From AP-15 sp963698995 (GTDB lineage: Bacteria > Pseudomonadota > Alphaproteobacteria > ATCC43930 > CGMCC-115725), in the NCBI GenBank assembly GCA_963698995.1, contig CAVOTD010000011.1:124001-188000 (forward strand): DNA of 64,000 nucleotides. The letters are read 5' to 3'. Each line of letters starts with the position of its first letter. The first letter of the stretch is position 1. The position numbers and the translations under genes are program-made. The notes below the pieces were generated by a model. That model had not been told where the DNA came from. It worked only from the letters and a program-made list of their open reading frames with translations, and did not search any database. Positions 18,672-27,629 of this stretch are shown here, piece after piece.

Positions 18672-19118
18672 ATGAACCTCGCGACGGCGGTCTGGAAAAC
18701 GGTTGCCGTCATACTGGCGATCATTGTCGGGATGTTCGCCTCCAACACCGCCGGATGGAACGGCGGTGCTGCGCTGCTTGGCCCCACCACTTCCTTGGAA
18801 CGCCTAGATTTCGTCAATCTCACGATTGGCGTCCTCGGCCTCTTCGGCTGTGTCGCCGTGAGCTACTTTGTTTTTCGCATCGCTAAGTGGGCATTGTGGC
18901 TCCTCGTCCCTATCATGCTCTACTTCGGCCTCGTTATAGGTGTCTTGGACGGTATCGCCAGCGACTTCGATGTAACCCGCCGCGAAGTGATCCGACACCA
19001 CTATGCCAATGCCTACGCCCTTCAACACATGAGTGCGCACGCCTTCGATTTGACCTGTCACGACACCCAAATCACGCTCACCGAGGACGCTAAGGTGCTT
19101 TGCACCTCGTCGAAATAA
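18672..19118 (+). CDS. Small membrane protein, unknown function
   Basis: A 148-residue protein from ATG 18672 (AAGGTAAG upstream). Three hydrophobic segments are visible: VWKTVAVILAIIVGMFAS (about 7-24), FVNLTIGVLGLFGCVAVSYF (about 47-66) and ALWLLVPIMLYFGLVIGVLD (about 74-93). The remaining C-terminal 50 residues are soluble and contain two cysteines (TCHDTQ and VLCTSSK). Only 19 bp separate it from the previous membrane gene, so they form a unit. Confidence 0.65.
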   Translation: MNLATAVWKTVAVILAIIVGMFASNTAGWNGGAALLGPTTSLERLDFVNLTIGVLGLFGCVAVSYFVFRIAKWALWLLVPIMLYFGLVIGVLDGIASDFDVTRREVIRHHYANAYALQHMSAHAFDLTCHDTQITLTEDAKVLCTSSK

Positions 19119-19372
19119 CCGAAATGTGCACGTCGCTCACGAAGCGGCGACGATGTAGATATTGTGGTTCCATCACCTCGGCCCAGCTCGGCAAAAGTCG
19201 TATAACTGCGCATTCTAGAAAGCCCGGCAAAGTCGCTCCGAAATGCTCGCTGTGCTCGCCAAGGAGAAACACGGCGGGCGCAGTCTATCCCGGCGCTCGT
19301 GCCCGGCCGAGCGTGCGTCAATACTCCGCCCGCCCCAGCTTCTATTTGGCCGCGCCGGACACAAGATGTAGG

Positions 19373-19445
19373 TCAGGCGGTGAGGCGTGAAATCGTGCTA
19401 GGGCTGACATTGTAGCTGCGGGCGATGTCGCCCAATGGTTCGCCC
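19373..19445 (-). pseudogene. Second resolvase C-terminal remnant
   Basis: Reads EPLGDIARSYNVSPSTISRLTA on the minus strand, the HTH tail of a serine resolvase. It is similar but not identical to the tail of the resolvase at 16519, differing at many bases, so it is a separate, diverged copy. The remainder of the gene is missing; sequence upstream switches directly to an unrelated + strand gene end. Confidence 0.7.
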
Positions 19446-19446
19446 C

Positions 19447-19576
19447 CGGGGTGGCGACCCTCGACCTCGAGCTCGGCGACTACATCCGGCGCACGATCTT
19501 CAATTTCGAAAAGCACCGCCGCATCGAGCATTACCGGCTGATCACCGAGCGCACCGGCGCCAAGACCGAGGTCTAG
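19447..19576 (+). pseudogene. Orphan C-terminal gene fragment
   Basis: About 42 codons (VATLDLELGDYIRRTIFNFE, then KHRRIEHYRLITERTGAKTEV and TAG). It has no start and joins the resolvase remnant at its 5' side. The last 56 bp form the right copy of the island-flanking direct repeat. I do not recognise the parent protein. Confidence 0.5.
19521..19576 (+). repeat. 56-bp direct repeat, right copy
   Basis: Matches 13758-13813 in the same orientation with a single mismatch. It forms the end of the orphan gene fragment and lies 28 bp from the stop of cobM, marking the right edge of the island. Confidence 0.85.
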
Positions 19577-19604
19577 ACTGGCCGCCGGCCCGCCATTCCC
19601 GGGT

Positions 19605-20375
19605 TCACATCCACTCGGCTCGGCGGGGCCGCAGCAGATGGTGGTGGTCGGCGGCGTAGAGCCGGCTTTCGGGCGCGAGCTCACCGGCGAGCGCCTGGCC
19701 GACCAGCACCAGCGCGGTGCGGGTGATGCGCGCCGCTTTCGCCTTGTCACGGATGTCGCCGAGCGTGCCCCGGATCAGGCGCTCGTCCGGCCAGCTGACG
19801 CGGTAAGCAACGACCGCCGGACAATCGGCCCCGTAATTAGGAATGAGGGCCCGCACGACCCGAGCCAGATTGGCGATCGACAGGTGGATCGCCAAAGTCG
19901 CCCGGGTTGCGCCGAGCCGCTCGAGCGCTTCGCGCTCGGGCATCGGCGAGGAGCGCGTCGCGGTGCGCGTCAGGATTACCGTCTGGGTGATCTCCGGCAG
20001 GGTCAGCTCGCGGCCGAGCGCGGCCGCCGCGGCGGCGAAGGACGGCACTCCCGGCGTTATGTCGAACGGGATGCCGAGCGCCTCCAGCCGGTGCATCTGT
20101 TCGGCGGTCGCACCGTAGAGGGAGGGATCGCCGGAATGGAGCCGGGCGATCTCGAGCCCCCGATTATGGGCTTCGGCGAGATGCGCCACGATCTCGTCGA
20201 GGGTCAACGGCGCCGTATCGATCAGGGCGGCGCCCGGCGGCGCTGCGGCGAGGATTTCGGTCGGCACCAGCGAGCCCGCGTAGAGGCAGACCGGGCAGCG
20301 CTCGATCAGCCGCAAGCCGCGCACGGTGATCAGGTCGGGCGCGCCGGGCCCGGCGCCGATGAAATGTACGGTCAC
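19605..20375 (-). CDS. cobM: Precorrin-4 C11-methyltransferase
   Basis: SAM-dependent methyltransferase of cobalamin synthesis that methylates C11 of precorrin-4. The N-terminus MTVHFIGAGPGAPDLITVRG has the SAM-binding GxGxGxPxL pattern; RLHSGDPSLYGATAEQM and FDITPGVPSFAAAAAALGRE are characteristic of CobM/CbiF. About 256 residues, normal length. The GTG start at 20375 overlaps the cobJ stop by four bases (GTGA), indicating coupled translation. The stop lies next to the accessory island, so downstream operon genes, if any, are not adjacent here. Confidence 0.92.
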   Translation of the reverse strand: MTVHFIGAGPGAPDLITVRGLRLIERCPVCLYAGSLVPTEILAAAPPGAALIDTAPLTLDEIVAHLAEAHNRGLEIARLHSGDPSLYGATAEQMHRLEALGIPFDITPGVPSFAAAAAALGRELTLPEITQTVILTRTATRSSPMPEREALERLGATRATLAIHLSIANLARVVRALIPNYGADCPAVVAYRVSWPDERLIRGTLGDIRDKAKAARITRTALVLVGQALAGELAPESRLYAADHHHLLRPRRAEWM

Positions 20376-22210
20376 TGGTGCGCGCTGCCGAAATAGCCGC
20401 GGGGCGTATAAAGGCGCGGCGGGTCGCCGGCGAGGCGGCGCGTGCGGCTGCTGCCGACGAGCACGATCGTCAGCATGTCGATGTCGAGGCCGGCCAGTTC
20501 GGACAGCATGACGATCCGCTGCTCCTCCCCGGCGCGCCCGAGATTGCGGCCGACAAAGACCGGCGTCTGCGGCGAGCGATAATGCAGCAGGATGTCCGCC
20601 GCCTCGGCGAGGCGCGCCGGCCGTCGCGCCGAGCGTGGATTGTAGAGCGCGACCGCAAAATCGGCCGCCGCCGCAGCGGCGATCCGGGTGCGGATGGTCT
20701 CCCACGGCGTCATCAGATCCGACAGCGAGATCGCGCAAAAATCGTGACCGAGCGGCGCGCCGGCGCGCGCTGCTGCGGCCTGGAAAGCCGAGACTCCGGG
20801 GCAAATCACCAGCTCTATCGCCTGCCACTCGGGCTTTGGTGCACGGTCGAGCAGCTCGAAGACGAGCGGCGCCAGGCCGTATATTCCGGCGTCTCCCGAA
20901 GATACCAGCGCCACCGACCGGCCCGCGGCGGCGAGCTCGAGCGCGAGGCGCGCCCGCGACTCCTCCTCGCCGATCGCGCTCGCATGCCGCTGTTTGCCGA
21001 CGATCGCGCGGCCGAGCAGGTCGAGATAGAGGCCGTAGCCGACGATGTCGGTCGCCTGCGCCAGCGCGGCGCTCGCCTCCGGGGTGCGCCAAGCCGGGTC
21101 GCCCGGACCAATGCCGATGATGGCGAGCCTCCCGCGAGATCGCCCGACAGCCTCGGCGGCGATCGGCGCGGACGCTCGCGCGATCGCACAAGTCGCCCGC
21201 CGCGATCGGCGCTTTGGCACAACCAATGCCGCGTCCCGGCCGGCGGCGGCAAGCGCCGCGCCTTCCGCCACCCCCCAGCAGCCGGTGGCGCGGAAAACCG
21301 CCTCCGAGCGCTCCGACAGGCGGGGCGTCTCGGCGAGCAGACGCGACGCGGGAAAGAACCGCGCCGGCACGCCGAGTTCCCTTGCCAGCGCGTGAATGCC
21401 TGCTTCAGCGAGTTTGAGCTCGAGCGACACGACCACTGCGACCGCTTCCGCGGCCAGAGCTGCTTCGGCCAGCGTCGAGCGCACCAGATCCGAAATCTCT
21501 GCGGCGGAACAACCGCGCTCGCATCCGATCCCGAGCGCCAGGATCGGCGGATGGAAGATCAGGGCGTCGGCCTTCGGCACCGTCGTGCGATCGGTCACGA
21601 TGACTTGCGCGACGCCGTCCTGCGCCCAAGGAATCGCCGCGGCCCGCAACCACTCGCCGCCCGCTGTTTCCTCGACCAAAGAAACCGGGTCGCCGCCGAG
21701 CAGCGCCGCAGCGATCGGTTTGACCTTCTCGGGATCGGCGATGCGCCAACCCGGCGGCGGTTCGTCGATAGCGAGGCCGAAACGCACATCGCCGGCCGTG
21801 GTGATCGCAGCCACCCCGCCCGTGAGCTCGGCAATGGCGCGGGCCAGCGCATTGGCGCCGCGGTGACCGCCGACGAGCGGCACCGCGACCGAGCCGTCCT
21901 CGGCGACCGCGACGACCGGCGGCTCCTCGCGCTTGGCGGCAAGCAGGGGAGCCACCGAGCGGATCAAGATGCCGCTGGCGCAGAGTCCGATGATCGGCCG
22001 TCCTGCTGCGAAGAGTTCGGCGATGTGCACAGAAACGCGGTCGTAGCTCTCGTCCCAATCCGCGGGCCAATCCCCGGACCCATGCCTGGGGCGGGTGCTC
22101 GGCCCATGTAGCCGGGCGCCGGGCAGCGCTGCTCGCAGGCGATGGCCCAATGCAACACCGCTCGGGCCGAGCGCGATGATTGCAATGTCGTCGGGAAGTA
22201 ACCCGGCCAT
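20372..22210 (-). CDS. cobJ: CbiG-CobJ fusion (precorrin-3B C17-methyltransferase)
   Basis: A 612-residue bifunctional-type protein. Residues 1 to about 340 are CbiG-like: IIGLCASGILIRSVAPLLA, VVAVAEDGSVAVPLVGGHRG (CbiG N-terminal domain) and LALGIGCERGCSAAEISDLV (CobE/CbiG C-terminal domain). Residues about 355-612 are CobJ, with IGIGPGDPAWRTPEASAAL and DAGIYGLAPLVFE, which contracts the corrin ring by methylating C17 of precorrin-3B. Fusions of these two activities are known in alphaproteobacteria. ATG 22210 starts the unit cobJ-cobM. I see no cobalamin riboswitch upstream. Confidence 0.92.
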   Translation of the reverse strand: MAGLLPDDIAIIALGPSGVALGHRLRAALPGARLHGPSTRPRHGSGDWPADWDESYDRVSVHIAELFAAGRPIIGLCASGILIRSVAPLLAAKREEPPVVAVAEDGSVAVPLVGGHRGANALARAIAELTGGVAAITTAGDVRFGLAIDEPPPGWRIADPEKVKPIAAALLGGDPVSLVEETAGGEWLRAAAIPWAQDGVAQVIVTDRTTVPKADALIFHPPILALGIGCERGCSAAEISDLVRSTLAEAALAAEAVAVVVSLELKLAEAGIHALARELGVPARFFPASRLLAETPRLSERSEAVFRATGCWGVAEGAALAAAGRDAALVVPKRRSRRATCAIARASAPIAAEAVGRSRGRLAIIGIGPGDPAWRTPEASAALAQATDIVGYGLYLDLLGRAIVGKQRHASAIGEEESRARLALELAAAGRSVALVSSGDAGIYGLAPLVFELLDRAPKPEWQAIELVICPGVSAFQAAAARAGAPLGHDFCAISLSDLMTPWETIRTRIAAAAAADFAVALYNPRSARRPARLAEAADILLHYRSPQTPVFVGRNLGRAGEEQRIVMLSELAGLDIDMLTIVLVGSSRTRRLAGDPPRLYTPRGYFGSAHQ

Positions 22211-22340
22211 TAGCCAAAAATCCGAGGTAACTTTGATGTATCCATCGCGCCTCGCGAGTTAACCGCGATTGATGGAATTTGTCGATTGTCTGCGAGAATT
22301 ATCTGCTAAAGTTGATGAAGGGGCAGCGGGGGGTAAACCT

Positions 22341-23936
22341 ATGCGATTCTTTGTAGTTCTTTGCTGCTTCGCATTGGTTGCTGCGGCTGCTCCGGCGTTC
22401 GCTCAGGACGCGATGCAGGACGAGACGCCGCTGCCCGCGACCGAGGCGATTACGGTGACGCCCGTGGCAGAGGTGCCGCCGACCCTTGTCGGTCGCATTA
22501 GCCTTGTATCCGGGAAAGTCGGTCAACGTAGCTCAGCGGATGGTGGCTGGGCGGACGCCGAACTCAATCAGCCGGTTTTTGCCGGCGAAGCGCTGCGGAC
22601 CGATGCCGGAGCTCGCAGCGAGATTCGGATCGGCGCCAACACCATCGGTCTGTCCGGCGCAAGTGAGATCGAAGTAACCAATCTGCGCGATCAATTCACT
22701 CAAATCGCGCTGTCCCAAGGGCGAATTGGCTTGCATCTGCGTCAGGCGGGCGAGGGCGAGACTGTCGAGATTGATTTCCCGCAGGGCGCCGTATGGCTGC
22801 TCGACCGCGGCGGTTACGACATCGATGCGGGGGGCGGCGATCAGCCGCCGCGGATCGCGGTGCTCGAGGGCGCCGCACACCTTGTCACAGCGGGCGGCGA
22901 GACCCGGATCGCGAGCGGCGACATGGCGGTCGTGACGGATCCTGACAGCGCCGACGTCACGATCGAGCGGGCAGCGCCGGATGATTTTGTCCAATGGTGC
23001 CGCGAGCGCGATTACGACGAGACCCGTCTCGCCGCGCCCTACTATATGTCGCCGTTCATGACGGGTTTTGCCGAGCTCGATGCTGCCGGCATATGGAAAA
23101 TCAGCGCAGAATATGGCCCGGTTTGGTTCCCGACCGCGCCCGAAGAGTGGGCGCCCTACCGGTTTGGACATTGGCGCTGGATGACGCCCTGGGGTTGGAA
23201 CTGGATCGACGATCAGCCTTGGGGTTTTGCCCCGTCGCATTATGGCCGCTGGGCGATGATCGACGAGCATTGGGCCTGGGTCCCCGGCAGCTTTGACGCG
23301 CGTCCCCTTTACATGCCGGCGGCCGTGGCCTTTCTCGGCACCCCCCGTGTCGGACTGAGTTCGGAAGAAGGCGCCGCGGTCGGCTGGTTTCCGCTCGCGC
23401 CGGGCGAGGCATACTGGCCGAGCTATGCGCGAGATGCGGATTATGTTCGTGCTCTGAACCGCGGAAATGTCGAGGATACCGAGACCATCCGCCTGCAAGC
23501 CGATGGCGAGCCGCCTTTGGAGATTTTCGACGAAGACTTCGCCAACCGGCAATTTGCCACGGTCGTGCCGCGTTCGGTGTTCACCATCGGCCGCCCCGTT
23601 GCGCCGGCCCGTGTCATCCTACCCGAGCAGCGGTTGCGGAACGCCCCGGTGCTGATGGGATCGCCCCAAATCGCTCCGGCTTCAACCCAGCGGATCGCCT
23701 CCGCCGCGACCCCAAAAGTAAAAAGCTCGCCGAGCCGGGTCGCCGTTCGGGTCGCCCGCAAAGACAGCGGCAGGTCCATTCGGGCCGCATCACTGCTGCC
23801 GCGTGGCCATGCGCCACCGGTCGTCATTCGCGGTGCGCACCTCCATGCCCCGTCTTATGCCGGCCCGCCTCGTGGCCGCCAAACGATCGTGGTTCGTATG
23901 GCTCACTCTCGCGGTGGCCCCGGCAAGAAGGGATAA
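22341..23936 (+). CDS. Secreted FecR-domain/DUF6600 protein
   Basis: About 531 residues from ATG 22341 (a G-rich ribosome site upstream). A signal peptide (MRFFVVLCCFALVAAAAPAF) precedes a FecR-like beta domain (RISLVSGKVGQRSS to residues near 210). The middle has the Trp-rich repeats typical of DUF6600: YGPVWFPTAPEEWAPYRFGH, WRWMTPWGWNWIDDQPWGF and SHYGRWAMIDEHWAWVPG. The C-terminus is basic and Pro/Arg-rich. A periplasmic or surface role is likely; the family has no defined function. Divergent from cobJ. Confidence 0.85.
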   Translation: MRFFVVLCCFALVAAAAPAFAQDAMQDETPLPATEAITVTPVAEVPPTLVGRISLVSGKVGQRSSADGGWADAELNQPVFAGEALRTDAGARSEIRIGANTIGLSGASEIEVTNLRDQFTQIALSQGRIGLHLRQAGEGETVEIDFPQGAVWLLDRGGYDIDAGGGDQPPRIAVLEGAAHLVTAGGETRIASGDMAVVTDPDSADVTIERAAPDDFVQWCRERDYDETRLAAPYYMSPFMTGFAELDAAGIWKISAEYGPVWFPTAPEEWAPYRFGHWRWMTPWGWNWIDDQPWGFAPSHYGRWAMIDEHWAWVPGSFDARPLYMPAAVAFLGTPRVGLSSEEGAAVGWFPLAPGEAYWPSYARDADYVRALNRGNVEDTETIRLQADGEPPLEIFDEDFANRQFATVVPRSVFTIGRPVAPARVILPEQRLRNAPVLMGSPQIAPASTQRIASAATPKVKSSPSRVAVRVARKDSGRSIRAASLLPRGHAPPVVIRGAHLHAPSYAGPPRGRQTIVVRMAHSRGGPGKKG

Positions 23937-23965
23937 CGCGGCGAGCGACAAAGGAGGCGCAGGCG

Positions 23966-25021
23966 ATGATCGATTATCGCAGTGACAACACCGGCCGCGC
24001 CGCGCCGCAGATCCTGGAAGCGCTGGTTCGCGCCAATCACGACACCGCCCTGGGGTATGGCGGCGATCAATGGACCGCGGCCCTGCAACAGCGGTTTTCC
24101 GAGCTGTTCGAGACTTCGCTGCGTGTGTTCCCGGTCGCCACCGGCACCGCGGCCAATGCCTTGGCCTTGGCGGCGCTCGGTCCCTCCTGGGGCATCGTCT
24201 ATTGCAGCGAGATTGCCCACATCAACACCTCCGAGGCCAATGCGACAGGATTTTTCGGCGGTGGCACCAAGCTCGCTGCAATCGGCGGGGAGCATGGCAA
24301 GATCGGCGCCGACCTGCTCGGCGAAGCCCTGGCCGGGATCTCGCCGGGTCAGCTCCATCGAGGTCAGCCGGTCGCTGTCAGCCTCACTCAGGCGACCGAC
24401 CTCGGCGCGGTCTACACGGTGAACGAGATCCAGGCGGTCGCCGAGTTGGCAAAGCGGCGCGGCCTCAGGCTCCATATGGACGGTGCGCGGTTCGCCAACG
24501 CCATAGCCCGGCTCGGCTGTCATCCGGCCGACCCGACCTGGCGGTCGGGCATCGACATCATGAGCTTTGGCGCGACAAAAAACGGCGGGGCGTTGTGCGA
24601 CGCGATCGTGGTGTTCTCACCCGATCTTGCCAATGGCCTTGCCGTACAGCTGCGCCGCGCCGGCCAGGTCTGGTCGAAAATGCGCTTCGCCTCGGCGCAG
24701 CTGATCGCCTATCTCGAGGACAGCCTCTGGCTCGACATGGGGCGCGCCTCGAATGCGATAGCGGCGCGCATCGCAGCCGAATTGCAGGCCATCCCCGACT
24801 TGCGGCTGATCGCGCCGGTCGAGGCAAACGAGATCTTTCTTGAGCTTCCCGGCGCTGCGATGGACGCGCTCGAAGCGGACGGGTTCCAGTTCTACCGCAG
24901 AAGCCGCAACCTCGCCCGTTTCGTGTGCCGGTTCGACACGACGGAAGCCGAGGCGGACGCGCTTGTGGCGGCGCTTGGCCGCCACCTCGCCACGCCGGCA
25001 ACCCGCCGCGCCGCCGAGTAG
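23966..25021 (+). CDS. ltaE: Low-specificity L-threonine aldolase
   Basis: PLP fold type I enzyme that cleaves threonine or allo-threonine to glycine and acetaldehyde. MIDYRSDNTG at the start, HMDGARFANA (residues 170-179) and the PLP lysine Lys205 in FGATKNGG are diagnostic. Length 351 residues is normal. A near-perfect AAAGGAGG lies upstream of the ATG. It is 29 bp after the FecR-domain gene; co-transcription is possible but no functional link is evident. The gene symbol is by family; related beta-eliminating lyases share the fold. Confidence 0.88.
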   Translation: MIDYRSDNTGRAAPQILEALVRANHDTALGYGGDQWTAALQQRFSELFETSLRVFPVATGTAANALALAALGPSWGIVYCSEIAHINTSEANATGFFGGGTKLAAIGGEHGKIGADLLGEALAGISPGQLHRGQPVAVSLTQATDLGAVYTVNEIQAVAELAKRRGLRLHMDGARFANAIARLGCHPADPTWRSGIDIMSFGATKNGGALCDAIVVFSPDLANGLAVQLRRAGQVWSKMRFASAQLIAYLEDSLWLDMGRASNAIAARIAAELQAIPDLRLIAPVEANEIFLELPGAAMDALEADGFQFYRRSRNLARFVCRFDTTEAEADALVAALGRHLATPATRRAAE

Positions 25022-25080
25022 CGCTCTCTGCGCCTTCCGCTTATCGCGCCGTGCCTTGCCGTGAGGCGTGAGGGAACCGG

Positions 25081-25359
25081 CTACTCTGCGGCCTCGGCCT
25101 GCGGGTCCGCATCGGGCAGCATCCCTAGGGCGCGCTTATAGACATCGAGCAGGCTCTCCTGCTCGTCGTGCTCGTCCTTGTCCATTTTTCGGATCTTGAT
25201 GATCTGGCGCATGATCTTCGGCTCGAAGCCGCTACCTTTGGCCTCGGCATAGACTTCCTTGATGTCCTCGCCGAGCGCCCGCTTTTCGTCCTCGAGCCGC
25301 TCGATGCGCTCGATCAAGGACTTCAGCTGTGCGCCCGCAATGCCCCCGACATCCGGCAT
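25081..25359 (-). CDS. gapR: GapR (DUF2312) nucleoid protein
   Basis: A 92-residue DUF2312 protein. The body is a long amphipathic coiled coil (LKSLIERIERLEDEKRALGE, then DIKEVYAEAKGSGFEPKIMR, IIKIRKMDKDE) as in Caulobacter GapR, which binds overtwisted AT-rich DNA and supports replication. ATG 25359 with a GAGGGGGG ribosome site is chosen over longer upstream frames. DUF2312 is almost confined to alphaproteobacteria and supports the taxonomic call. Confidence 0.93.
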   Translation of the reverse strand: MPDVGGIAGAQLKSLIERIERLEDEKRALGEDIKEVYAEAKGSGFEPKIMRQIIKIRKMDKDEHDEQESLLDVYKRALGMLPDADPQAEAAE

Positions 25360-25464
25360 GATCCCCCTCTTCCCCGGTTGTGATGCTGCCCCCGCAGCAG
25401 GGCGCGGACGATAGCCCCCGCACCCTGCTGAAGCAAGGTGCAGGGCCACTCAATCATTCGGCGG

Positions 25465-25758
25465 TCAATGCTGCTGCGAGGCGGCGAAGGCGGCCTTCTG
25501 CTCGGGGGTGGCTTCGTTCTGATACTTCGCGCGCCATTCGTCATAGGGCATGCCGTAGACGATCTCGCGGGATTCGGGATCCGACAACCCGATGCCGCGG
25601 TCTTCGGCTTCGGCGCGATACCATTTCGACAGGCAGTTGCGGCAGAACCCGGCCAGGTTCATCAGATCGATGTTCTGGACGTCGGTGCGCTCGCGCAGAT
25701 GCTCGACCAAGCGGCGGAAGGTCGCGGCCTCGAGCTCGGTGCGGGTTTTTTCGTCCAT
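25465..25758 (-). CDS. DUF1244 family protein
   Basis: A 97-residue protein with LEAATFRRLVEHLRERTDVQ, NIDLMNLAGFCRNCLSKWY (a CxxC-like FCRNC) and GMPYDEWRAKYQ, all typical of DUF1244 (SMc04008-like). Function is not known. The ATG at 25758 has AGGAG upstream. It lies upstream of gapR on the same strand with about 105 bp between. Confidence 0.9.
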   Translation of the reverse strand: MDEKTRTELEAATFRRLVEHLRERTDVQNIDLMNLAGFCRNCLSKWYRAEAEDRGIGLSDPESREIVYGMPYDEWRAKYQNEATPEQKAAFAASQQH

Positions 25759-25866
25759 CGCAATCTCCTTGTTGTTACCAGGTTCTATTTGGCACCGCGA
25801 CCACCCGTTTGAAACGCTAGCTGCTACACACGAGGTCGAATCGCAGACATGGATCCGCCGGCGCCA

Positions 25867-26442
25867 TCACGGCTTTATCGCCAGCGCACAGAAGACTCGA
25901 TCCGCCTCCGCGAGGCGCGCCTGCGCGAAGCCGGCGGCGGTGACGGTTTCCGTCAAGCCTTTGTTCGGCTGCCCCGAATACCGCGTAAACCCGAGCGCGA
26001 CTGTCCCGCCGGATCTCATGACCCTGCGGATCTCGCGCAATCCGGCCAGTGCGTTCGGCCAGACTTGCATCGAGTTGATCGCCAGCGCCTTGTCAAAAGT
26101 ATTGTCGGCGAACGGCAAACTCTCGACGGAGCCGCACCGCAGGTCGACACGACCGCCTTGGATGGCGATCGCATTCCGAGCGCGGGCCTGCTCGACCATC
26201 TCGCGCGACGGGTCGATACCGGCGACATTCCCCGCCGGCGCCAGTTTCGCGACGCGTTGGACCACCGCTCCCGGTCCGAAACCAATCTCCAAGACCCTGT
26301 CTCGCGGTCCGATTTCGAGAAGATCGGCGACCCAAGCGCCGCAATCCTCATTCATGCGCGCCATGATGATGCCACCAAGTCTCCCGAGGACTCCGCGAGG
26401 GCGGCCGAACATCCGCATCAAGACGTTTCGCATGACACTCAT
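25867..26442 (-). CDS. Class I SAM-dependent methyltransferase
   Basis: 191 residues with the methyltransferase-11 fold: motif I DRVLEIGFGPGAVVQRVA (about 48-65), motif II IDPSREMVEQA, and SLPFADNTFDKALAINSMQV. The substrate cannot be told from sequence; the short C-terminus (GFTRYSGQPNKGLTETVTAA) is typical of small ubiquinone/phospholipid-like methyltransferases. A divergent copy of nothing else lies nearby; it follows the carboxylate-amine ligase gene on the same strand. Confidence 0.85.
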   Translation of the reverse strand: MSVMRNVLMRMFGRPRGVLGRLGGIIMARMNEDCGAWVADLLEIGPRDRVLEIGFGPGAVVQRVAKLAPAGNVAGIDPSREMVEQARARNAIAIQGGRVDLRCGSVESLPFADNTFDKALAINSMQVWPNALAGLREIRRVMRSGGTVALGFTRYSGQPNKGLTETVTAAGFAQARLAEADRVFCALAIKP

Positions 26443-26485
26443 CGAGTGTCGCCTCCCGTGAGTGATGTCTCGACTGGTCGAACGG

Positions 26486-27622
26486 CTACACTCCCCGGAC
26501 GGTTTCGGCGATCAGCCAATCGACGACGGCAGCAAGAGCGTCGGCATGGGACGCTCCCTCGGCGAGCGCGCGATCAAAGACGGCGAGCTGACGATGGGCG
26601 CTGGTGCCGCGGGCGAGGATTTCGCGCGCGTGCGTCACCTCGCCGAGGCAGCCGAAATGACGCGCATCCTGATCGATCAACGCCAGTATTTCCTCGAGCA
26701 ATTCGGCATAGGGAACAATCATGCCGCGGCCGAAATCGACCAGACCCTGGTCGGTGCCGTAGCGCTGCGCCCGCCAGCGGTTTTCGTCGATCAGCATGCG
26801 GGCATAGAGCCGCCAGCGCTGGTTGTCGCGCTTCAGGCGCCACAGCATGCGCAACAGGCAGCGGAAGAGGGCCGCGATCGACAGCGTGTCGTCGAGCGTT
26901 GTGCAGCAGTCGGAGATGCGCATTTCGAGGGTCGGGAAGCGGTCGCTCGGCCGCAGATCCCACCACAGTTTGGTGGCGTCCTCGATCAGCCCGGCGCCGA
27001 CCAGAATGTCGACATGCCGGCGGTATTCGCCCCAGCTGGCGAACCGCTCGGGGGTCCCGGTGCGCGGCATCTCGTCGAACACGGCGATGCGGTAGGATTT
27101 GAGCCCAGTATTCTCGCCCTGCCAAAACGGCGATGAGGTCGACAACGCCAGGAGGTGCGGCAGGAAATACGACGCCTGGCTCAACAGGTCGATGCGTAGC
27201 TCGTCGTCCGGGATGCCGATATGGACGTGCAGACCGCAGATCGCGAGGCGCCGCCCGACGCCCTGCAAGTCCGACTCCAAGCTCTGATAGCGGATCCGCT
27301 CGGTGGTCTTTTGCGTGTCCCAGCGGGCGAACGGGTGGGTCGCTGCGGCGACCGCAGCGAGACCGTGACGCGCCGCCACCGCCGCGATGGTTCCGCGCAA
27401 TCGCCGGAGGTCAGCGCGCGCCTCGGCGAGGCTCGTGCACACTCGCGTGCCGATTTCGATCTGCGAGCGCAGGAATTCCGGGCTCACCTGGGTGCCGAGC
27501 AGCGCCTCGCATTCGGCCAGCATGCCGTCGGGCGGGTCGCCGACGACATCGCGCGTGCGTTGATCGACGAGGAAATACTCCTCCTCGATGCCGAGGGTGA
27601 ATTCGGGCCCCGATCCCGCCAC
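26486..27622 (-). CDS. YbdK-type carboxylate-amine ligase (GCS2 family)
   Basis: A 378-residue member of the GCS2 glutamate-cysteine ligase family, YbdK branch. FTLGIEEEYFLVDQRTRDVV, LHVHIGIPD and TLEMRISDCC are diagnostic; the enzymes ligate a carboxylate to an amine with ATP and have weak gamma-glutamyl-cysteine ligase activity. The start is GTG 27622, close behind the stop of the upstream hydrolase at 27630, so both genes are likely one transcript. Confidence 0.9.
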   Translation of the reverse strand: MAGSGPEFTLGIEEEYFLVDQRTRDVVGDPPDGMLAECEALLGTQVSPEFLRSQIEIGTRVCTSLAEARADLRRLRGTIAAVAARHGLAAVAAATHPFARWDTQKTTERIRYQSLESDLQGVGRRLAICGLHVHIGIPDDELRIDLLSQASYFLPHLLALSTSSPFWQGENTGLKSYRIAVFDEMPRTGTPERFASWGEYRRHVDILVGAGLIEDATKLWWDLRPSDRFPTLEMRISDCCTTLDDTLSIAALFRCLLRMLWRLKRDNQRWRLYARMLIDENRWRAQRYGTDQGLVDFGRGMIVPYAELLEEILALIDQDARHFGCLGEVTHAREILARGTSAHRQLAVFDRALAEGASHADALAAVVDWLIAETVRGV

Positions 27623-27629
27623 TTCGGGC

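Noticed and set aside
20378..22111. Long + strand frame opposite cobJ
   Set aside because: Shadow of cobJ; no recognisable domain.
22211..22340. Possible cobalamin riboswitch before cobJ
   Set aside because: No B12-box sequence or matching stem pattern in the 130-bp gap.
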